A stretch of 64,000 nucleotides of DNA from Spirochaetaceae bacterium. GTDB lineage: Bacteria; Spirochaetota; Spirochaetia; WTKD01. The stretch lies in contig WTKD01000006.1 in the NCBI GenBank assembly GCA_011524535.1, positions 43,601 to 107,600 on the forward strand. The letters run 5' to 3'. Positions 25,174 to 35,174 of this stretch are shown here, piece after piece. The notes beneath the pieces were generated by a model, which was given only the letters and a program-made list of their open reading frames with translations, had not been told where the DNA came from and did no database searches. The position numbers were made by a program, and so were the translations under genes. How positions within the stretch are numbered: the first letter of the stretch is position 1; the number at the start of each line of letters is the position of its first letter.

Positions 25174-27618
25174 ATGGACACAAACAACAACAATATTATC
25201 TCAAACGTAGAACCGATAAACATCGAAAAGGAACTGAAGGAGTCTTACCTTACCTATGCAATGTCGGTCATTGTTAGTAGGGCCTTGCCCGATGTTCGAG
25301 ACGGCCTGAAACCAGTACATAGAAGAATTCTGTTTGCTATGCACGAAATGGGTATTACCCATGAGAAAGCTTTCAAGAAAAGTGGACGCGTAGTGGGGGA
25401 TGTTTTGGGAAAATATCATCCTCATGGGGATCAAAGCATATATGACGCCTTGGTACGTCTTGCTCAGGATTTTTCATTACGCTATCCCGTGGTTGAAGGA
25501 CAGGGGAACTTTGGGTCCATCGATGGAGATCCACCGGCTGCTTCACGATATACAGAAGTTCGCATGACACGACTTGCGGAACTTATGGTCGAAGACATCG
25601 AAAAAGAGACAATTGACTTCAGGCCAAACTACGACGTTTCCTTGCAAGAACCTTCCATTCTTCCAGGAAGATTCCCTTTCTTGTTGGTCAATGGTGGATC
25701 AGGGATAGCGGTTGGTATGGCAACCAACATACCTTCTCATAACCTCCGTGAAATCGCTTCCGCGATCGAAGCCGTTGTTGAAGACCCAAATATATCCACA
25801 AAAGAATTAATGCAGCATGTGCAGGGACCTGATTTTTCGACAGGCGGTATTATAATTGGAACAAAAGGTATTCTTGAAGCTTACGAACAAGGTAGAGGAC
25901 GCATTGTTCTTCGGGCTCGCACGACTCGAGAAGAGATTGATGGAAAATCGGCGATTGTGGTGACCGAAATACCATATCAGGTAAATAAATCAGAATTATT
26001 ATCAGGGATTGCGAAGCGCGTCAAAAACAAAAAACTGACGGGCATCCGCAATATTCGCGATGAATCCGACAGGAATGGTCTTCGAGTTGTCTTTGAATTA
26101 TCGAGAGATGCAAACGAGGATGTTGTTGAAAACCAGTTGCTTGCCCATTCTGAACTACAAAAGAATTTTTCGATAGTAAACCTCGCCTTGATTGACGGGT
26201 TACCAAAGGTTCTTTCTCTCAGAGATCAAATACAGTCATTCATAGATCATCGAAAAGAAGTAATCACGAGAAGAAGTGCATTTTTGTTGCGAAAAGCAAA
26301 AAACAGAGAACACATACTTGAGGGCTATATTCGAGCTCTTGATGTTCTTGATGAAATTATCGTGATTATCAGGAAATCACACTCAACATCCGACTCACGA
26401 AAAAACCTTATGGATCGTTTTGAATTCAGTGAAAAGCAAGCTCAGGCGATTCTTGACTTACGACTATATCGCTTGAGTCAATTAGAAATACTCGAGATAA
26501 AAAATGAAATAGAACGAATACGAAATACGATAAAAGACCTTACCGAGCTGATATCAAATGAATCTCGAATACTTGAAACCGTTGTTTCTGAAACACGCGA
26601 GATAGCGGATAAATTCGGAGATGATCGTCGAACAAGTATAGAACGAGAAGAGGTTTCTGAACTCGATATAGAAGATCTTATGCAAGAAGAAGGCATGCTC
26701 GTCACCTTGTCTGCAGAAGGGTATGTGAAACGAATTCCGGTGAGTCAACTTAGGGTTCAGTCGCGTGGAGGCACTGGGGTAAATTCATCAACTAGCCTAC
26801 ACCGTGGTGATCATATTTCACATCTCTGTGAATCTTCCACACATGAAAACGTATATTTTGTTACATCTTTCGGCAAATTGTTCTGGATGCGCTGTTACCT
26901 GATTCAAGAAGGGCGGCGGGATTCTCGAGGAGCACACATCTCTTCTTTTGTGCTGCTCGATGAAGGAGAGAAAATAACTTCCATTTTTGTAGCTTCACCC
27001 AAGGATGTAAAAAAATCGATCATATTTGCGACGAAGAAAGGTAAAGTAAAGCGTATGATGCTTTCTTTGTTTGATCATGCGAAATTGCGAAAAATAAACG
27101 CCATTAATCTTGGAGAAGGGGATGCCTTGATTGCAGCCGTTGTTATGAATGACCCAGAGGACGATGTGCTTTTTGTTACGAAAAAAGGAAAGGCCCTTCG
27201 ATGTTCGGGGAATCATATAAACAATGTTGGACGATCTGCCGCAGGAGTGCGAGGAATTCGTTTGATGGATGGAAATACACTGGTGTCCGCACATTGCATT
27301 GCTGAAGATGAAAAATTGTTGCTTGTGACCGAAAAGGGATACGGAAAGCGCGTTGAATACAATGCTTTTGTTCCGCATGCTCGAGGAACAAAAGGGCAGC
27401 GATGTTTTGCCATCAGTGAGGAAAAGACGGGCGATGTTGTCGCCGGCGTTTCTGTTGCCGGAGACAATTCGTGCACACTCGTAACTCATTTAGGGAAGTT
27501 GATAAAATTTGACGTTAACAGTGTTTCTGTTCAAGGAAGAATTGCCTCAGGGGTTCGCGTCTTAAACGTTAAAGAAGGCGACTCGATTATTTCTCTTTCA
27601 GCAACTCAATCTTTTTAG
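25174..27618 (+). CDS. gyrA: DNA gyrase subunit A
   Basis: 814 residues. The catalytic Tyr126 is in [10 protein letters not shown], inside the winged-helix breakage-reunion domain (1-500), followed by the six-bladed DNA-wrapping C-terminal domain. The GyrA box there reads QSRGGTG rather than QRRGGKG. The quinolone-determining region is [15 protein letters not shown]: Gln87 occupies the place of E. coli Ser83, while Asp91 keeps the Asp87 position. ParC is unlikely given the gyrB partner 3 bases upstream and the full C-terminal domain. A parS site lies 10 bases after the stop. Confidence 0.96.
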   Translation: MDTNNNNIISNVEPINIEKELKESYLTYAMSVIVSRALPDVRDGLKPVHRRILFAMHEMGITHEKAFKKSGRVVGDVLGKYHPHGDQSIYDALVRLAQDFSLRYPVVEGQGNFGSIDGDPPAASRYTEVRMTRLAELMVEDIEKETIDFRPNYDVSLQEPSILPGRFPFLLVNGGSGIAVGMATNIPSHNLREIASAIEAVVEDPNISTKELMQHVQGPDFSTGGIIIGTKGILEAYEQGRGRIVLRARTTREEIDGKSAIVVTEIPYQVNKSELLSGIAKRVKNKKLTGIRNIRDESDRNGLRVVFELSRDANEDVVENQLLAHSELQKNFSIVNLALIDGLPKVLSLRDQIQSFIDHRKEVITRRSAFLLRKAKNREHILEGYIRALDVLDEIIVIIRKSHSTSDSRKNLMDRFEFSEKQAQAILDLRLYRLSQLEILEIKNEIERIRNTIKDLTELISNESRILETVVSETREIADKFGDDRRTSIEREEVSELDIEDLMQEEGMLVTLSAEGYVKRIPVSQLRVQSRGGTGVNSSTSLHRGDHISHLCESSTHENVYFVTSFGKLFWMRCYLIQEGRRDSRGAHISSFVLLDEGEKITSIFVASPKDVKKSIIFATKKGKVKRMMLSLFDHAKLRKINAINLGEGDALIAAVVMNDPEDDVLFVTKKGKALRCSGNHINNVGRSAAGVRGIRLMDGNTLVSAHCIAEDEKLLLVTEKGYGKRVEYNAFVPHARGTKGQRCFAISEEKTGDVVAGVSVAGDNSCTLVTHLGKLIKFDVNSVSVQGRIASGVRVLNVKEGDSIISLSATQSF

Positions 27619-27628
27619 CCTTGACGAG

Positions 27629-27652
27629 TAAATGTTTCACGTGAAACATTTA
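27629..27652. promoter_or_regulatory. parS centromere site
   Basis: Exact match to the bacterial consensus TGTTTCACGTGAAACA at 27633-27648, inside a perfect 24-bp palindrome. ParB loads here to start chromosome segregation. It is intergenic, just downstream of gyrA, near the origin and about 9 kb from parB-parA. Confidence 0.93.
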
Positions 27653-27968
27653 TAGCTTGCTAGCTGTGCTTGCATAGCCTGCGTGATTGAATGAATATTG
27701 ACTAATTAGCATGACGCAGCAGACTAGAAAAACAAATTTTCTCAGTGCGTAGATAAGACAATTCGGATGAAGGGAAATTTCAGATTTCAAAGTTGGGGCG
27801 CTATGTAGGTAAGCCGGCGACACTAGACGGATGGTTTGTGGCGTGCATATCATTGAAATGATGATGCTCACGTTGTTGTAAAATGAAATTTTTCTACAGA
27901 ACATAACCCTTTTTTACAGTCCTAATCAAGCGTATAATTCTTTTGCTATACTATGTTTACAGAAGCAG
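27653..27968. other. non-coding stretch between parS and the first sugar ABC operon
   Basis: About 316 bases with no credible gene. The only ORF, 84 codons on the minus strand, is Cys/Ser/Ile-rich without similarity I can recognise. No tRNA, SRP RNA or other RNA signature was found. A short inverted repeat around ATCATTGAAATGATGAT near 27850 is visible. Confidence 0.5.
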
Positions 27969-27997
27969 TTGACCTTAACTATTCTTTATGTTAGTAT
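27969..27997 (+). promoter_or_regulatory. predicted promoter of the xylosidase-linked sugar ABC operon
   Basis: TTGACC and TAGTAT with a 17-base spacer, about 25 bases upstream of the receptor ATG. A small CTCTC-GAGAG inverted repeat precedes the GAGGGG ribosome binding site. Confidence 0.6.
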
Positions 27998-28021
27998 AAC
28001 TCTCAAAAAGAGAGGGGTTCT

Positions 28022-29287
28022 ATGAACTTTAAAACGATCGTAATACATCTTGGGTGTATTGTTTTTGGTTTTTTTCTTTTTGCCGCGTGTACGCCAGCAG
28101 AAGAAGAAGTGTCTTCCATTTCTATCATAACTTTTACAAGTGAATTCAATGATCAAGGGATTGTAGATGATTTCATTGCGCGAACTGGGATAGAAGTTGA
28201 TCTACAAGTAATTCCAATTGAAAATTATGAAGCAAAGATTAGGCCTTTGCTGGCAACTGGCCAAGAAGTTCCAGACATATTTGTCGGAGAGGCTGCCTAT
28301 GTTCGCCAATTTGTAGAGGCTGGACATTGGGATAATTTGTCCGCAGCTCCATACAATGCTGATGTTTCTGGGATGTATGATTATGCAGCTGAAATGGGAA
28401 CCAATGAGGATGGAGAAGTTGTTGCTTTGACATGGCAGACAACACCAGGAGGTTGGTTCTATCGCAGAAGTATTGCCAATGAAGTATTTGGCACAGATGA
28501 TCCCGATGAAGTTGCAGCCTTGTTTGCCGACTGGGATGCTGTCTTGGCAAATGCTGAAATATTAAAGAACGCCGGGTATACGATGTTTGCGGGCATTGGT
28601 GAAACAATTTTCCGTATTTTTTATTCAAATCGTGCCGCCCCCTGGGTTGAAAACGATGAATTCATCATTGATGACCAAATCAAAGAATATTTTCGTGCCG
28701 CGAAGACCATTCGAGACGCAGGCTATGACGCAAAACTTTCAGATTGGACAGGACCATTTATGGAGGCCATGAACACAAGCCCCGAGGATGCAGACGTGTT
28801 TGTATACGGTTGGCCAACATGGGGATTACAGTTTGTACTAGCAGGTCAAGAAAACTCTTCGGGGGACTGGGCGGTAACAACGGGTCCTGGACCATTTTTT
28901 TGGGGAGGAACGTGGCTAGGAATTTATAAAGATTCTGAAAACAAAGAAGCTGCTTGGGAGTTTGTGCGTATGCTTACACAAGACGAAGAATACATGAATG
29001 CCTACACAAGAAAATCGGAAGATTTTCTTTCCAACCGAAATGTTATGGAAAGTGTCATTGCAGATTTTTCCAGTGAAACGCTTGGAGGACAGAACCATTT
29101 TGCATATTTTGCAGAACAGGCCGAAGGGATCGACGGTTCAACCATTCAAGGATATGACTACCAGATAAATCAAATTCTTTCCCAGGTTATGAATGAATAT
29201 CTTGAGGGTTCATTGAATTATGATGAGGCATTAGAATCTTTGACCGATCAAGTTCTTACGGCCTTTCCAAGGTTGACAGCTCGATAA
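28022..29287 (+). CDS. sugar ABC transporter substrate-binding lipoprotein
   Basis: 421 residues of the family 1 (MalE/UgpB-like) receptor type. A lipoprotein signal peptide ends in FAAC with Cys23. After it come the typical IITFTSEFNDQGIVDDFIARTGI motif and a C-terminal helical region with AWEFVRMLTQDEEYMN. It should capture an oligosaccharide at the cell surface. It is the first gene of a four-gene operon with two permeases and a GH43 xylosidase, so xylo- or arabino-oligosaccharides are the likely ligand (inference from the neighbour). No ATPase is present; an MsiK/UgpC-type ATPase encoded elsewhere would be needed. Confidence 0.88.
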   Translation: MNFKTIVIHLGCIVFGFFLFAACTPAEEEVSSISIITFTSEFNDQGIVDDFIARTGIEVDLQVIPIENYEAKIRPLLATGQEVPDIFVGEAAYVRQFVEAGHWDNLSAAPYNADVSGMYDYAAEMGTNEDGEVVALTWQTTPGGWFYRRSIANEVFGTDDPDEVAALFADWDAVLANAEILKNAGYTMFAGIGETIFRIFYSNRAAPWVENDEFIIDDQIKEYFRAAKTIRDAGYDAKLSDWTGPFMEAMNTSPEDADVFVYGWPTWGLQFVLAGQENSSGDWAVTTGPGPFFWGGTWLGIYKDSENKEAAWEFVRMLTQDEEYMNAYTRKSEDFLSNRNVMESVIADFSSETLGGQNHFAYFAEQAEGIDGSTIQGYDYQINQILSQVMNEYLEGSLNYDEALESLTDQVLTAFPRLTAR

Positions 29288-29300
29288 AGGGAGCGTAACG

Positions 29301-30212
29301 ATGGACCAAACGAAGACATCACGGATTTCACGAGAAGGATACGGGTATCTATTTGTTTTACCCTTCTTTCTTGCGTTTGCGGTGTTTTGGGTGTATCCAA
29401 TCGTAAACACGTTTGTAACGAGTTTGACGAATGAGGATTTCACCCTCCCCGATCGTGTTTTCGTTGGGTTTCAAAATTACATAGATGAACTACTAAGGCC
29501 AGAATTTTGGGGTTCTCTTGCAAATACTTTTATCATTTGGATTCCGAATATTATAGCCCAGCTTTCATTGGCGCTCTTCATTGCAGTGGTGCTTACCGAA
29601 GAGCGTCTGAAACTCCGTGGAGTGGGGGCTTTTCGGGCTATTTTCTTTTTTCCAAATTTGGTCACAATTGCCTCCTTGGGTATACTCACCTATGCAATAC
29701 TCGACTGGCAGAGCGGAGCGCTTAACCAGCTCATATTTGGAACTGGGGAGGGAGCAAGTGAGAACTATATATTTTGGTTGAATTCTCCTGAATATAGCCG
29801 GGCAACCGTGTCTATCGTGCAAACGTGGATGTGGTTCGGATACACCATGATTCTTTTTATGGCGGGGATTCAAACAATTCCACAAAGTTTGTTTGAAGCT
29901 GCGCACATCGATGGTGCCTCACGGTGGCAGAATTTTTGGAAAATAACGTTTCCGCTTCTATCTCCGGTGATGGTGTACATTATTATAACGTCATTCATCG
30001 GAGGGCTAAATATGTTTGATTTTCCTTGGGTGTTGACTCAAGGACGTGGTGGACCAGAACAATCATTAACTACTGCAGCGGTATATATGTATAAACGCGC
30101 GTTTCAATGGTATCAATTAGGGTCGGGGTCTTCTGTATCCTATATTTTGTTCTTTTTTACCGCAATTTTTTCTGCGTTCTATCTTCGGATGACCGCAAAA
30201 TTGAAGGACTAA
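29301..30212 (+). CDS. sugar ABC transporter permease (MalF-like)
   Basis: 303 residues, six membrane helices. The EAA loop that contacts the ATPase reads EAAHIDGASRWQNFWKITFPLL near residue 200. The N-terminal helix YGYLFVLPFFLAFAVFWVYP is typical of the UgpA/MalF class. It lies 13 bases after the receptor gene with GGGAG before the ATG and pairs with the next permease. Confidence 0.92.
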   Translation: MDQTKTSRISREGYGYLFVLPFFLAFAVFWVYPIVNTFVTSLTNEDFTLPDRVFVGFQNYIDELLRPEFWGSLANTFIIWIPNIIAQLSLALFIAVVLTEERLKLRGVGAFRAIFFFPNLVTIASLGILTYAILDWQSGALNQLIFGTGEGASENYIFWLNSPEYSRATVSIVQTWMWFGYTMILFMAGIQTIPQSLFEAAHIDGASRWQNFWKITFPLLSPVMVYIIITSFIGGLNMFDFPWVLTQGRGGPEQSLTTAAVYMYKRAFQWYQLGSGSSVSYILFFFTAIFSAFYLRMTAKLKD

Positions 30213-30223
30213 GGTTAGTTAGC

Positions 30224-31126
30224 GTGGCAGAACAACAAAGCGTAGCAGAACAAAAAAACATCATTATAAAAAACAAATCTTTAGTAGGGTTGGGGAAAGT
30301 GCTATTATATGTTTTTTTGATTGCTCTGGTGATAGTGTGTATAATCCCATTTTATTTGATGATTATAAATGCGACGCGTACAAACATAGAAATAACTCGT
30401 GGTCCAACTTTTTTACCGGGGAGTAATCTCTTAGAAAATCTCAATGCGTTTTCTTATAGCTTTTCATCTGTGAACAGTGAGAAATTGAACGTGGTCCTCG
30501 GGCTGTGGAATTCTTTTCTGGTTTCAACAGCTGCAACCCTATTGGCGGGTTATTGTTCTGCTCTTACCGCATATGGTTTTTCTATATACAGATTTAGAGG
30601 ACGTAAATTACTTTTTGGGTTATTGCTCTCTGTGATCATGCTTCCTCCAACAATTACTCTTATTGGAACATTCAAACTTATGTTGTCATTGCAACTGTTT
30701 AACACACGGTGGGCATTGATTCTTCCCGCAATAGCAAGCCCGTATACAGTTTTTTTTCTCAGAGGCTATATAGGGTCTGCAGTGAATAAACATATGATAG
30801 AAGCTGCTCGAATTGATGGGGCTGGTGAACTTCGAATATTTCATCGAATCGCATTCCCTCTTATTATGCCTGGGGTTGCTACGATGTCAATTTTTGGTTT
30901 TCTTGCGCAGTGGAACAGCTATATACTTCCGCTTACATTGTTGCAAGATCAGAGTAAATACACGCTTCCGCTTATCATTCAGCAATTGAATGTTTCGAAT
31001 TACAATCGTGATCTTGGGGCCTTGTACACGGGAGTGGCAATTTCGGTTGTTCCCATACTTATAGCCTTTGCAATTTTTTCGCGGTACTTAGTTGCTGGAA
31101 TCAGTTTTGGAGCTGTGAAAGAATAG
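30224..31126 (+). CDS. sugar ABC transporter permease (MalG-like)
   Basis: 300 residues, six membrane helices, UgpE/MalG class. EAA loop: EAARIDGAGELRIFHRIAFPLI. The start is moved from the ORF-track 30107, which lies inside the previous permease, to a GTG at 30224 with AAGG 9 bases upstream and 11 bases after the previous stop. The N terminus contains a short imperfect repeat (VAEQQSVAEQK) before the first helix. It ends 1 base before the xylosidase start. Confidence 0.88.
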   Translation: MAEQQSVAEQKNIIIKNKSLVGLGKVLLYVFLIALVIVCIIPFYLMIINATRTNIEITRGPTFLPGSNLLENLNAFSYSFSSVNSEKLNVVLGLWNSFLVSTAATLLAGYCSALTAYGFSIYRFRGRKLLFGLLLSVIMLPPTITLIGTFKLMLSLQLFNTRWALILPAIASPYTVFFLRGYIGSAVNKHMIEAARIDGAGELRIFHRIAFPLIMPGVATMSIFGFLAQWNSYILPLTLLQDQSKYTLPLIIQQLNVSNYNRDLGALYTGVAISVVPILIAFAIFSRYLVAGISFGAVKE

Positions 31127-31127
31127 A

Positions 31128-32819
31128 GTGACCAGGATACAAAACCCTATACTTCCCGGGTTTAATCCAGACCCTTCAATCTGTCGTGTAGGAGATGATT
31201 TCTACGTTGCGACTTCTACATTTGAGTGGTTCCCAGGAGTACAGATATGGCATTCACAAAATTTGAAAGACTGGCGATTATTAACGCGACCACTCAATGA
31301 ACCACGATTGCTGAATTTAAGAGGTGTGCAAAGTTCAGCAGGGATATGGGCTCCTTGTCTCTCTTTCCATGATGGCATTTTTTATCTAGTGTATACCGTT
31401 GTTTCTAAGTGGCGTGGTGAAACACCAGTTGACGCGGGCTGTTTCAAGGATACGCCCAATTTCTTGACTACAACCAATTCTCTTGAGAATGGATTGTGGT
31501 CTGATCCAGTTTATTTAAATGCAAGCGGCTTCGACCCTTCATTCTTTCATGATGACAATGGGAAAACATGGCTAACCAATATGGAATGGGATTATCGAGG
31601 TGACCCAACATATTTTTCGGGTATAGTATTGCAGGAATATAGCAAAGCAAAACAGATGCTTGTGGGACCTGTTCGTAAAATATTTACAGGAAGCCCGATT
31701 GGAAGGACAGAAGGTCCCCACGTGTACAAAAGAAATGGGTGGTATTATCTTATGACAGCGGAAGGGGGAACCTCCTACGAACATGCCGTGAGCCTTGCGA
31801 GATCGAAGCAAATTACGGGACCGTATGAAATTCATCCCAAAAATCCATTATTGCAAAGCTTTGAAAACAGGACAGAGGACAAGAAGCTATTGTTAGAACT
31901 TGCAGGATCATCGGATAATCAAGTTTTTTTTCCTGAACATTGGTATTCTCGCCCCCAGCGAGCGGGTCATGGGTCCATGTGTATTCTTTCAGAAAAAGAA
32001 TGGGCTTTGGTACATCTTTGCGGGCGTCCTATACAAGGATCGATTGCCTGCACTCGAGGACGCGAAACAGCCGTGCAGCGTATCATATGGAAAGAAGATG
32101 ATTGGCCCTACGTGGTAGATGAAGAGGAAAAAGAAAACAATCTTGCTGAATTTTCGGTTTCTTTCACGTGGGAAAATGAAAATGCCGACACGCAATCAAC
32201 ACATTTTTCTTTTACGGATACATTTAATGACCCGCAAGGAATAAATCCGCATTTCCGCTTTTTGCGTCATCGACCCGGTATGAGACAGGATTCGGATAAA
32301 GGATGCCTTTACTTACAAGGCAAGGAATCACCGGTATCCGAAATCAATCAAAGCCTGGTCGCTGTTTCGGTGCCATTTTCTGATTATCGAATTGAAACAA
32401 GACTGCACTATTCTCCAAAATCATTTCAACAGATGGCTGGATTGCTGGTGAGGTATGATGAACGAAACCAATACTATCTGCACATTACATACGATGAGCT
32501 ACGAGGATGTGTAATTGGCGTGTTACGTTTTATTAAAGGGGTATGTTTATACCCAACGTATCAGGTGGCAAAAAATGCCGATGAATACCGATTTGCTGCA
32601 GAAATTCGTGGGCTTTCAGGACAATATTTCTATGGAGATAAACAGGGAAAGTGGAAAGAAATTGGTCCAGAATTAGACATGCGACAGCTTTCTGATGAAT
32701 ACACTTGGCCTGAAGGATTCACTGGGACTTTTGCCGGTATGGGCTGTCATGACCTTACAGGAAAGGGCACAGAGGCTATGTTCACCTATTTTTCAATGCA
32801 CGAACTACAACATGTATAA
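31128..32819 (+). CDS. GH43 beta-xylosidase/alpha-L-arabinofuranosidase
   Basis: 563 residues, no signal peptide, so cytoplasmic. The five-bladed propeller is at 1-320: the base Asp15 in GFNPDPSICR, the pKa-tuning Asp in GFDPSFFHDDNG and the acid Glu in RTEGPHVYKR. A C-terminal beta-sandwich (about 370-560, FSFTDTFNDPQG onward) is the GH43-associated domain that shapes the xylobiose pocket. It should cut xylo-oligosaccharides brought in by the upstream importer. The start is a GTG one base after the permease stop, with conserved sequence from residue 4 on. Confidence 0.92.
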   Translation: MTRIQNPILPGFNPDPSICRVGDDFYVATSTFEWFPGVQIWHSQNLKDWRLLTRPLNEPRLLNLRGVQSSAGIWAPCLSFHDGIFYLVYTVVSKWRGETPVDAGCFKDTPNFLTTTNSLENGLWSDPVYLNASGFDPSFFHDDNGKTWLTNMEWDYRGDPTYFSGIVLQEYSKAKQMLVGPVRKIFTGSPIGRTEGPHVYKRNGWYYLMTAEGGTSYEHAVSLARSKQITGPYEIHPKNPLLQSFENRTEDKKLLLELAGSSDNQVFFPEHWYSRPQRAGHGSMCILSEKEWALVHLCGRPIQGSIACTRGRETAVQRIIWKEDDWPYVVDEEEKENNLAEFSVSFTWENENADTQSTHFSFTDTFNDPQGINPHFRFLRHRPGMRQDSDKGCLYLQGKESPVSEINQSLVAVSVPFSDYRIETRLHYSPKSFQQMAGLLVRYDERNQYYLHITYDELRGCVIGVLRFIKGVCLYPTYQVAKNADEYRFAAEIRGLSGQYFYGDKQGKWKEIGPELDMRQLSDEYTWPEGFTGTFAGMGCHDLTGKGTEAMFTYFSMHELQHV

Positions 32820-32971
32820 GATGCAGTTTATTTTTTTGTGTTCGAATTATTATCTAACATCAATAATGCCTTTGCAAGATCTACAGGCATGATTTCTTAT
32901 AATTCAGTACATCATACCGAGAATATCCTTCCTGAACAGTAGTCTAAGATAGTTCTTATATAGTATTTTTA

Positions 32972-32999
32972 TTGACATAAATGTTCACCAGAATACAAT
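32972..32999 (+). promoter_or_regulatory. predicted promoter of the LRR lipoprotein gene
   Basis: TTGACA and TACAAT with a 16-base spacer, about 50 bases upstream of the ATG. AAGGGAG is the ribosome binding site. Confidence 0.65.
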
Positions 33000-33051
33000 A
33001 GTAAGTACATAAATGTAAGAAATAACAAAAAATTACAAAAAGGGAGCAAAA

Positions 33052-34812
33052 ATGAAAAATATTACACAAAAGTTCACAGTCTTGTTGATAGGTATAGCTG
33101 GTGTACTTTTTGCGTCGTGCTCGGATGCATCTCCAACGGGATCGTTGGAAAATGGAATGCTGAGTGTAGGAGATGAAGAAAGTGCATCTTTTGCGAGACA
33201 AATTCGCTTTGGAGGAAGTCCACGCTTTGGAGAAAAAGGGACTCATGATCGTATTATTGGAATGAGGACTAACTCGCACACTATCATAGAATTTGGTGAA
33301 GGTACGCCTCTAAGGCCCAGGAGGCTTGTGGTTGATGAAGCACTCATTGATATCCCAGAAGGCTATTTTGCAAATATGAGACTTAGTGTGATTATTCTTC
33401 ACGATAAGGTGAGAAGTATAGGAGAGAATGCGTTTGTAGGTAATGAAATAAAAGAAATGACTATACCAGCCGAGCTATACAAGAGTATTCGCCAGGGAGG
33501 AGAAGCAGAAAAGATATTTGGAGAATCAAACTCTAGTCAAATTCGATATACTCTTATGATCTCGGATTCCACAACAAGAATCGAAGAATCGATGTACTTT
33601 TCCAATAATCTTGTGAAGGTAGAAATTTCTAATTCGGTTACAAGTATCGGGCGGGCAGCCTTTGCTGATAATAAATTGAAAAGTCTAACAATTCCTGATT
33701 CGGTTACAAGTATCGGGCAACAAGCTTTTCGCAAAAATGAACTTGAGCTACTTGTGATATCCTCTTCAATCACTCGAATAGAAGAGGGAGTTTTTTCAGG
33801 CAACAGTCTAGTGAGTGTGGAGATTCCTGATTCGGTTACGAGTATAGGAGATTCTGCATTTGAGGGTAATAATTTGACGAGTGTAGAAATTCCTGATTCG
33901 GTTACGAGTATAGGAGATTCTGCATTTGAGGGTAATAATTTGACGAGTGTAGAAATTCCTGATTCGGTTACGAGCATAGAGTTGAATGCATTTCGATTTA
34001 ATGATTTGAAGCATGTTACAATATCAGGATCATTGTACAAGGATTTGTGGGAAAATAAATCGTTATACCTCATATTTGGAGATGTGGAATACACTGTTTT
34101 TATTCCAGATGGTGTTACGGATATTGAACCTGACTACCTTCGTTCGATGAAGATATCACATCTTCGCCTCCCTTCCTCTGTTCAAAGAATTGAACGAGCA
34201 GCATTTTCCTGGAATAATTTGCGTTCTTTGGAAATTCTTGGATCGATTGATTACATAGGTGATTTTGCATTTACGGGGAACAAACTCGAAAGCCTTGTAA
34301 TAAGAGGCTCTATTGGAAGTATTGGAATCTACGCGTTTAGTAATAACAAATTAAATATAATTACGATAAACGGCAGGATTGGACATATTGAGCCTGGAGT
34401 GTTTGCGAACAATGAGTTTGAAGAAGGAAGTAGGATAAGGATCTACGGGATGACAAACATAGCACAAGGAATGTTTTCAAATAATAAATTGAGAAATATC
34501 AAAATCCCTTTATCGACTAGATCTATTGGGCGAGAAGCTTTTCTAAATAATAACATCAGAAAAGTAACTATTCCAGATTTGGTTACGACTATTGGGGAAA
34601 GAGCTTTTGCAGGCAATAGCATGTTAGAAGTTACACTGTCTCCAAAATTGAAGGCTATTCTTGAAGGAACTGGTACGCTTGCGAGTAGATTTGGAGCTGA
34701 AGCTCGATACTTCAGCCCTGAAATCAGGGAGGAAGTTTGTAAAGATCCAGGAAAAGCCCCTAAGAGCTTTGCGAGGTGTGAGATTAAAGTTACTCCACGC
34801 AGGGAATATTAG
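33052..34812 (+). CDS. BspA-type leucine-rich-repeat (LRR_5) lipoprotein
   Basis: 586 residues. A lipoprotein signal peptide ends in FASC with Cys23. Most of the rest is a series of about 22-residue LRR_5 (Treponema pallidum-type) repeats of the form LxSVEIPDSVTSIGxxAFxxN, interrupted by two less regular inserts near residues 140-180 and 320-365. Such proteins form surface solenoids that bind host or matrix proteins in Treponema and Tannerella; the target here is unknown. Two repeats are identical at DNA level. The gene has its own promoter and a downstream hairpin, so it is monocistronic. Confidence 0.9.
   Translation: MKNITQKFTVLLIGIAGVLFASCSDASPTGSLENGMLSVGDEESASFARQIRFGGSPRFGEKGTHDRIIGMRTNSHTIIEFGEGTPLRPRRLVVDEALIDIPEGYFANMRLSVIILHDKVRSIGENAFVGNEIKEMTIPAELYKSIRQGGEAEKIFGESNSSQIRYTLMISDSTTRIEESMYFSNNLVKVEISNSVTSIGRAAFADNKLKSLTIPDSVTSIGQQAFRKNELELLVISSSITRIEEGVFSGNSLVSVEIPDSVTSIGDSAFEGNNLTSVEIPDSVTSIGDSAFEGNNLTSVEIPDSVTSIELNAFRFNDLKHVTISGSLYKDLWENKSLYLIFGDVEYTVFIPDGVTDIEPDYLRSMKISHLRLPSSVQRIERAAFSWNNLRSLEILGSIDYIGDFAFTGNKLESLVIRGSIGSIGIYAFSNNKLNIITINGRIGHIEPGVFANNEFEEGSRIRIYGMTNIAQGMFSNNKLRNIKIPLSTRSIGREAFLNNNIRKVTIPDLVTTIGERAFAGNSMLEVTLSPKLKAILEGTGTLASRFGAEARYFSPEIREEVCKDPGKAPKSFARCEIKVTPRREY
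33823..33974 (+). repeat. exact 66-bp tandem repeat in the LRR gene
   Basis: Two identical 66-bp units starting ATTCCTGATTCGGTTACGAG, then about 20 bases of a third. Each encodes one 22-residue LRR. Identity at silent sites points to recent duplication or gene conversion. Confidence 0.92.
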
Positions 34813-34837
34813 CCGACTGTTTTTTTCAAGATAGGTG

Positions 34838-34872
34838 AAGGGTCGTCACTGTGCAAAGGATTGACGGCCCTT
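34838..34872 (+). terminator. probable terminator of the LRR gene
   Basis: 11-bp stem AAGGGTCGTCA with TGACGGCCCTT (one G-U pair), 13-base loop, followed by TAGCTTTAT rather than a clean T-run. Confidence 0.5.
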
Positions 34873-35174
34873 AGCTTTATACATCATTAAAAAAGAAAAC
34901 AGAATATTCCGGCGAATTTCATGCCTATTTTAGCGTTGTTCAAATAGCGTAGAAAAGGCAAAAATATTTTAAATAATACAGTAGATTGCATGAAGTGAGA
35001 GATTTTCTGCGAGCTCTGTAAGGCAGGAGGTTTTAGAATTTTGAAAGGTTCATGAATATATAATTAATGCATTTTTTTGAATATGACCAGGAACATTCAT
35101 AAGATAATTTTTTAGCAGATATGTAGAAAATTTCTCTCTATATGTATAGAACAAAATATTTTAATTGATTCATA
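34873..35174. other. AT-rich non-coding stretch before the NCS2 pseudogene
   Basis: About 300 bases with many A/T runs and no ORF with a ribosome binding site. No RNA signature or repeat was recognised. No good promoter or Shine-Dalgarno precedes the pseudogene. Confidence 0.5.

Noticed and set aside
27650-27904. 84-codon minus-strand ORF after gyrA
   Set aside because: No Shine-Dalgarno, no recognisable similarity, antisense to an otherwise empty spacer.
30107-30223. N-terminal extension of the second sugar permease
   Set aside because: Lies inside the upstream permease; a GTG with a ribosome binding site at 30224 is a better start.
32160-32175. Second parS-like sequence (TCTTTCACGTGGGAAA)
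   Set aside because: Only 12 of 16 bases match, right arm poor, and it lies inside the GH43 coding sequence.
33537-34094. 185-codon antisense ORF in the LRR gene
   Set aside because: Shadow produced by the repetitive codons of the sense gene.
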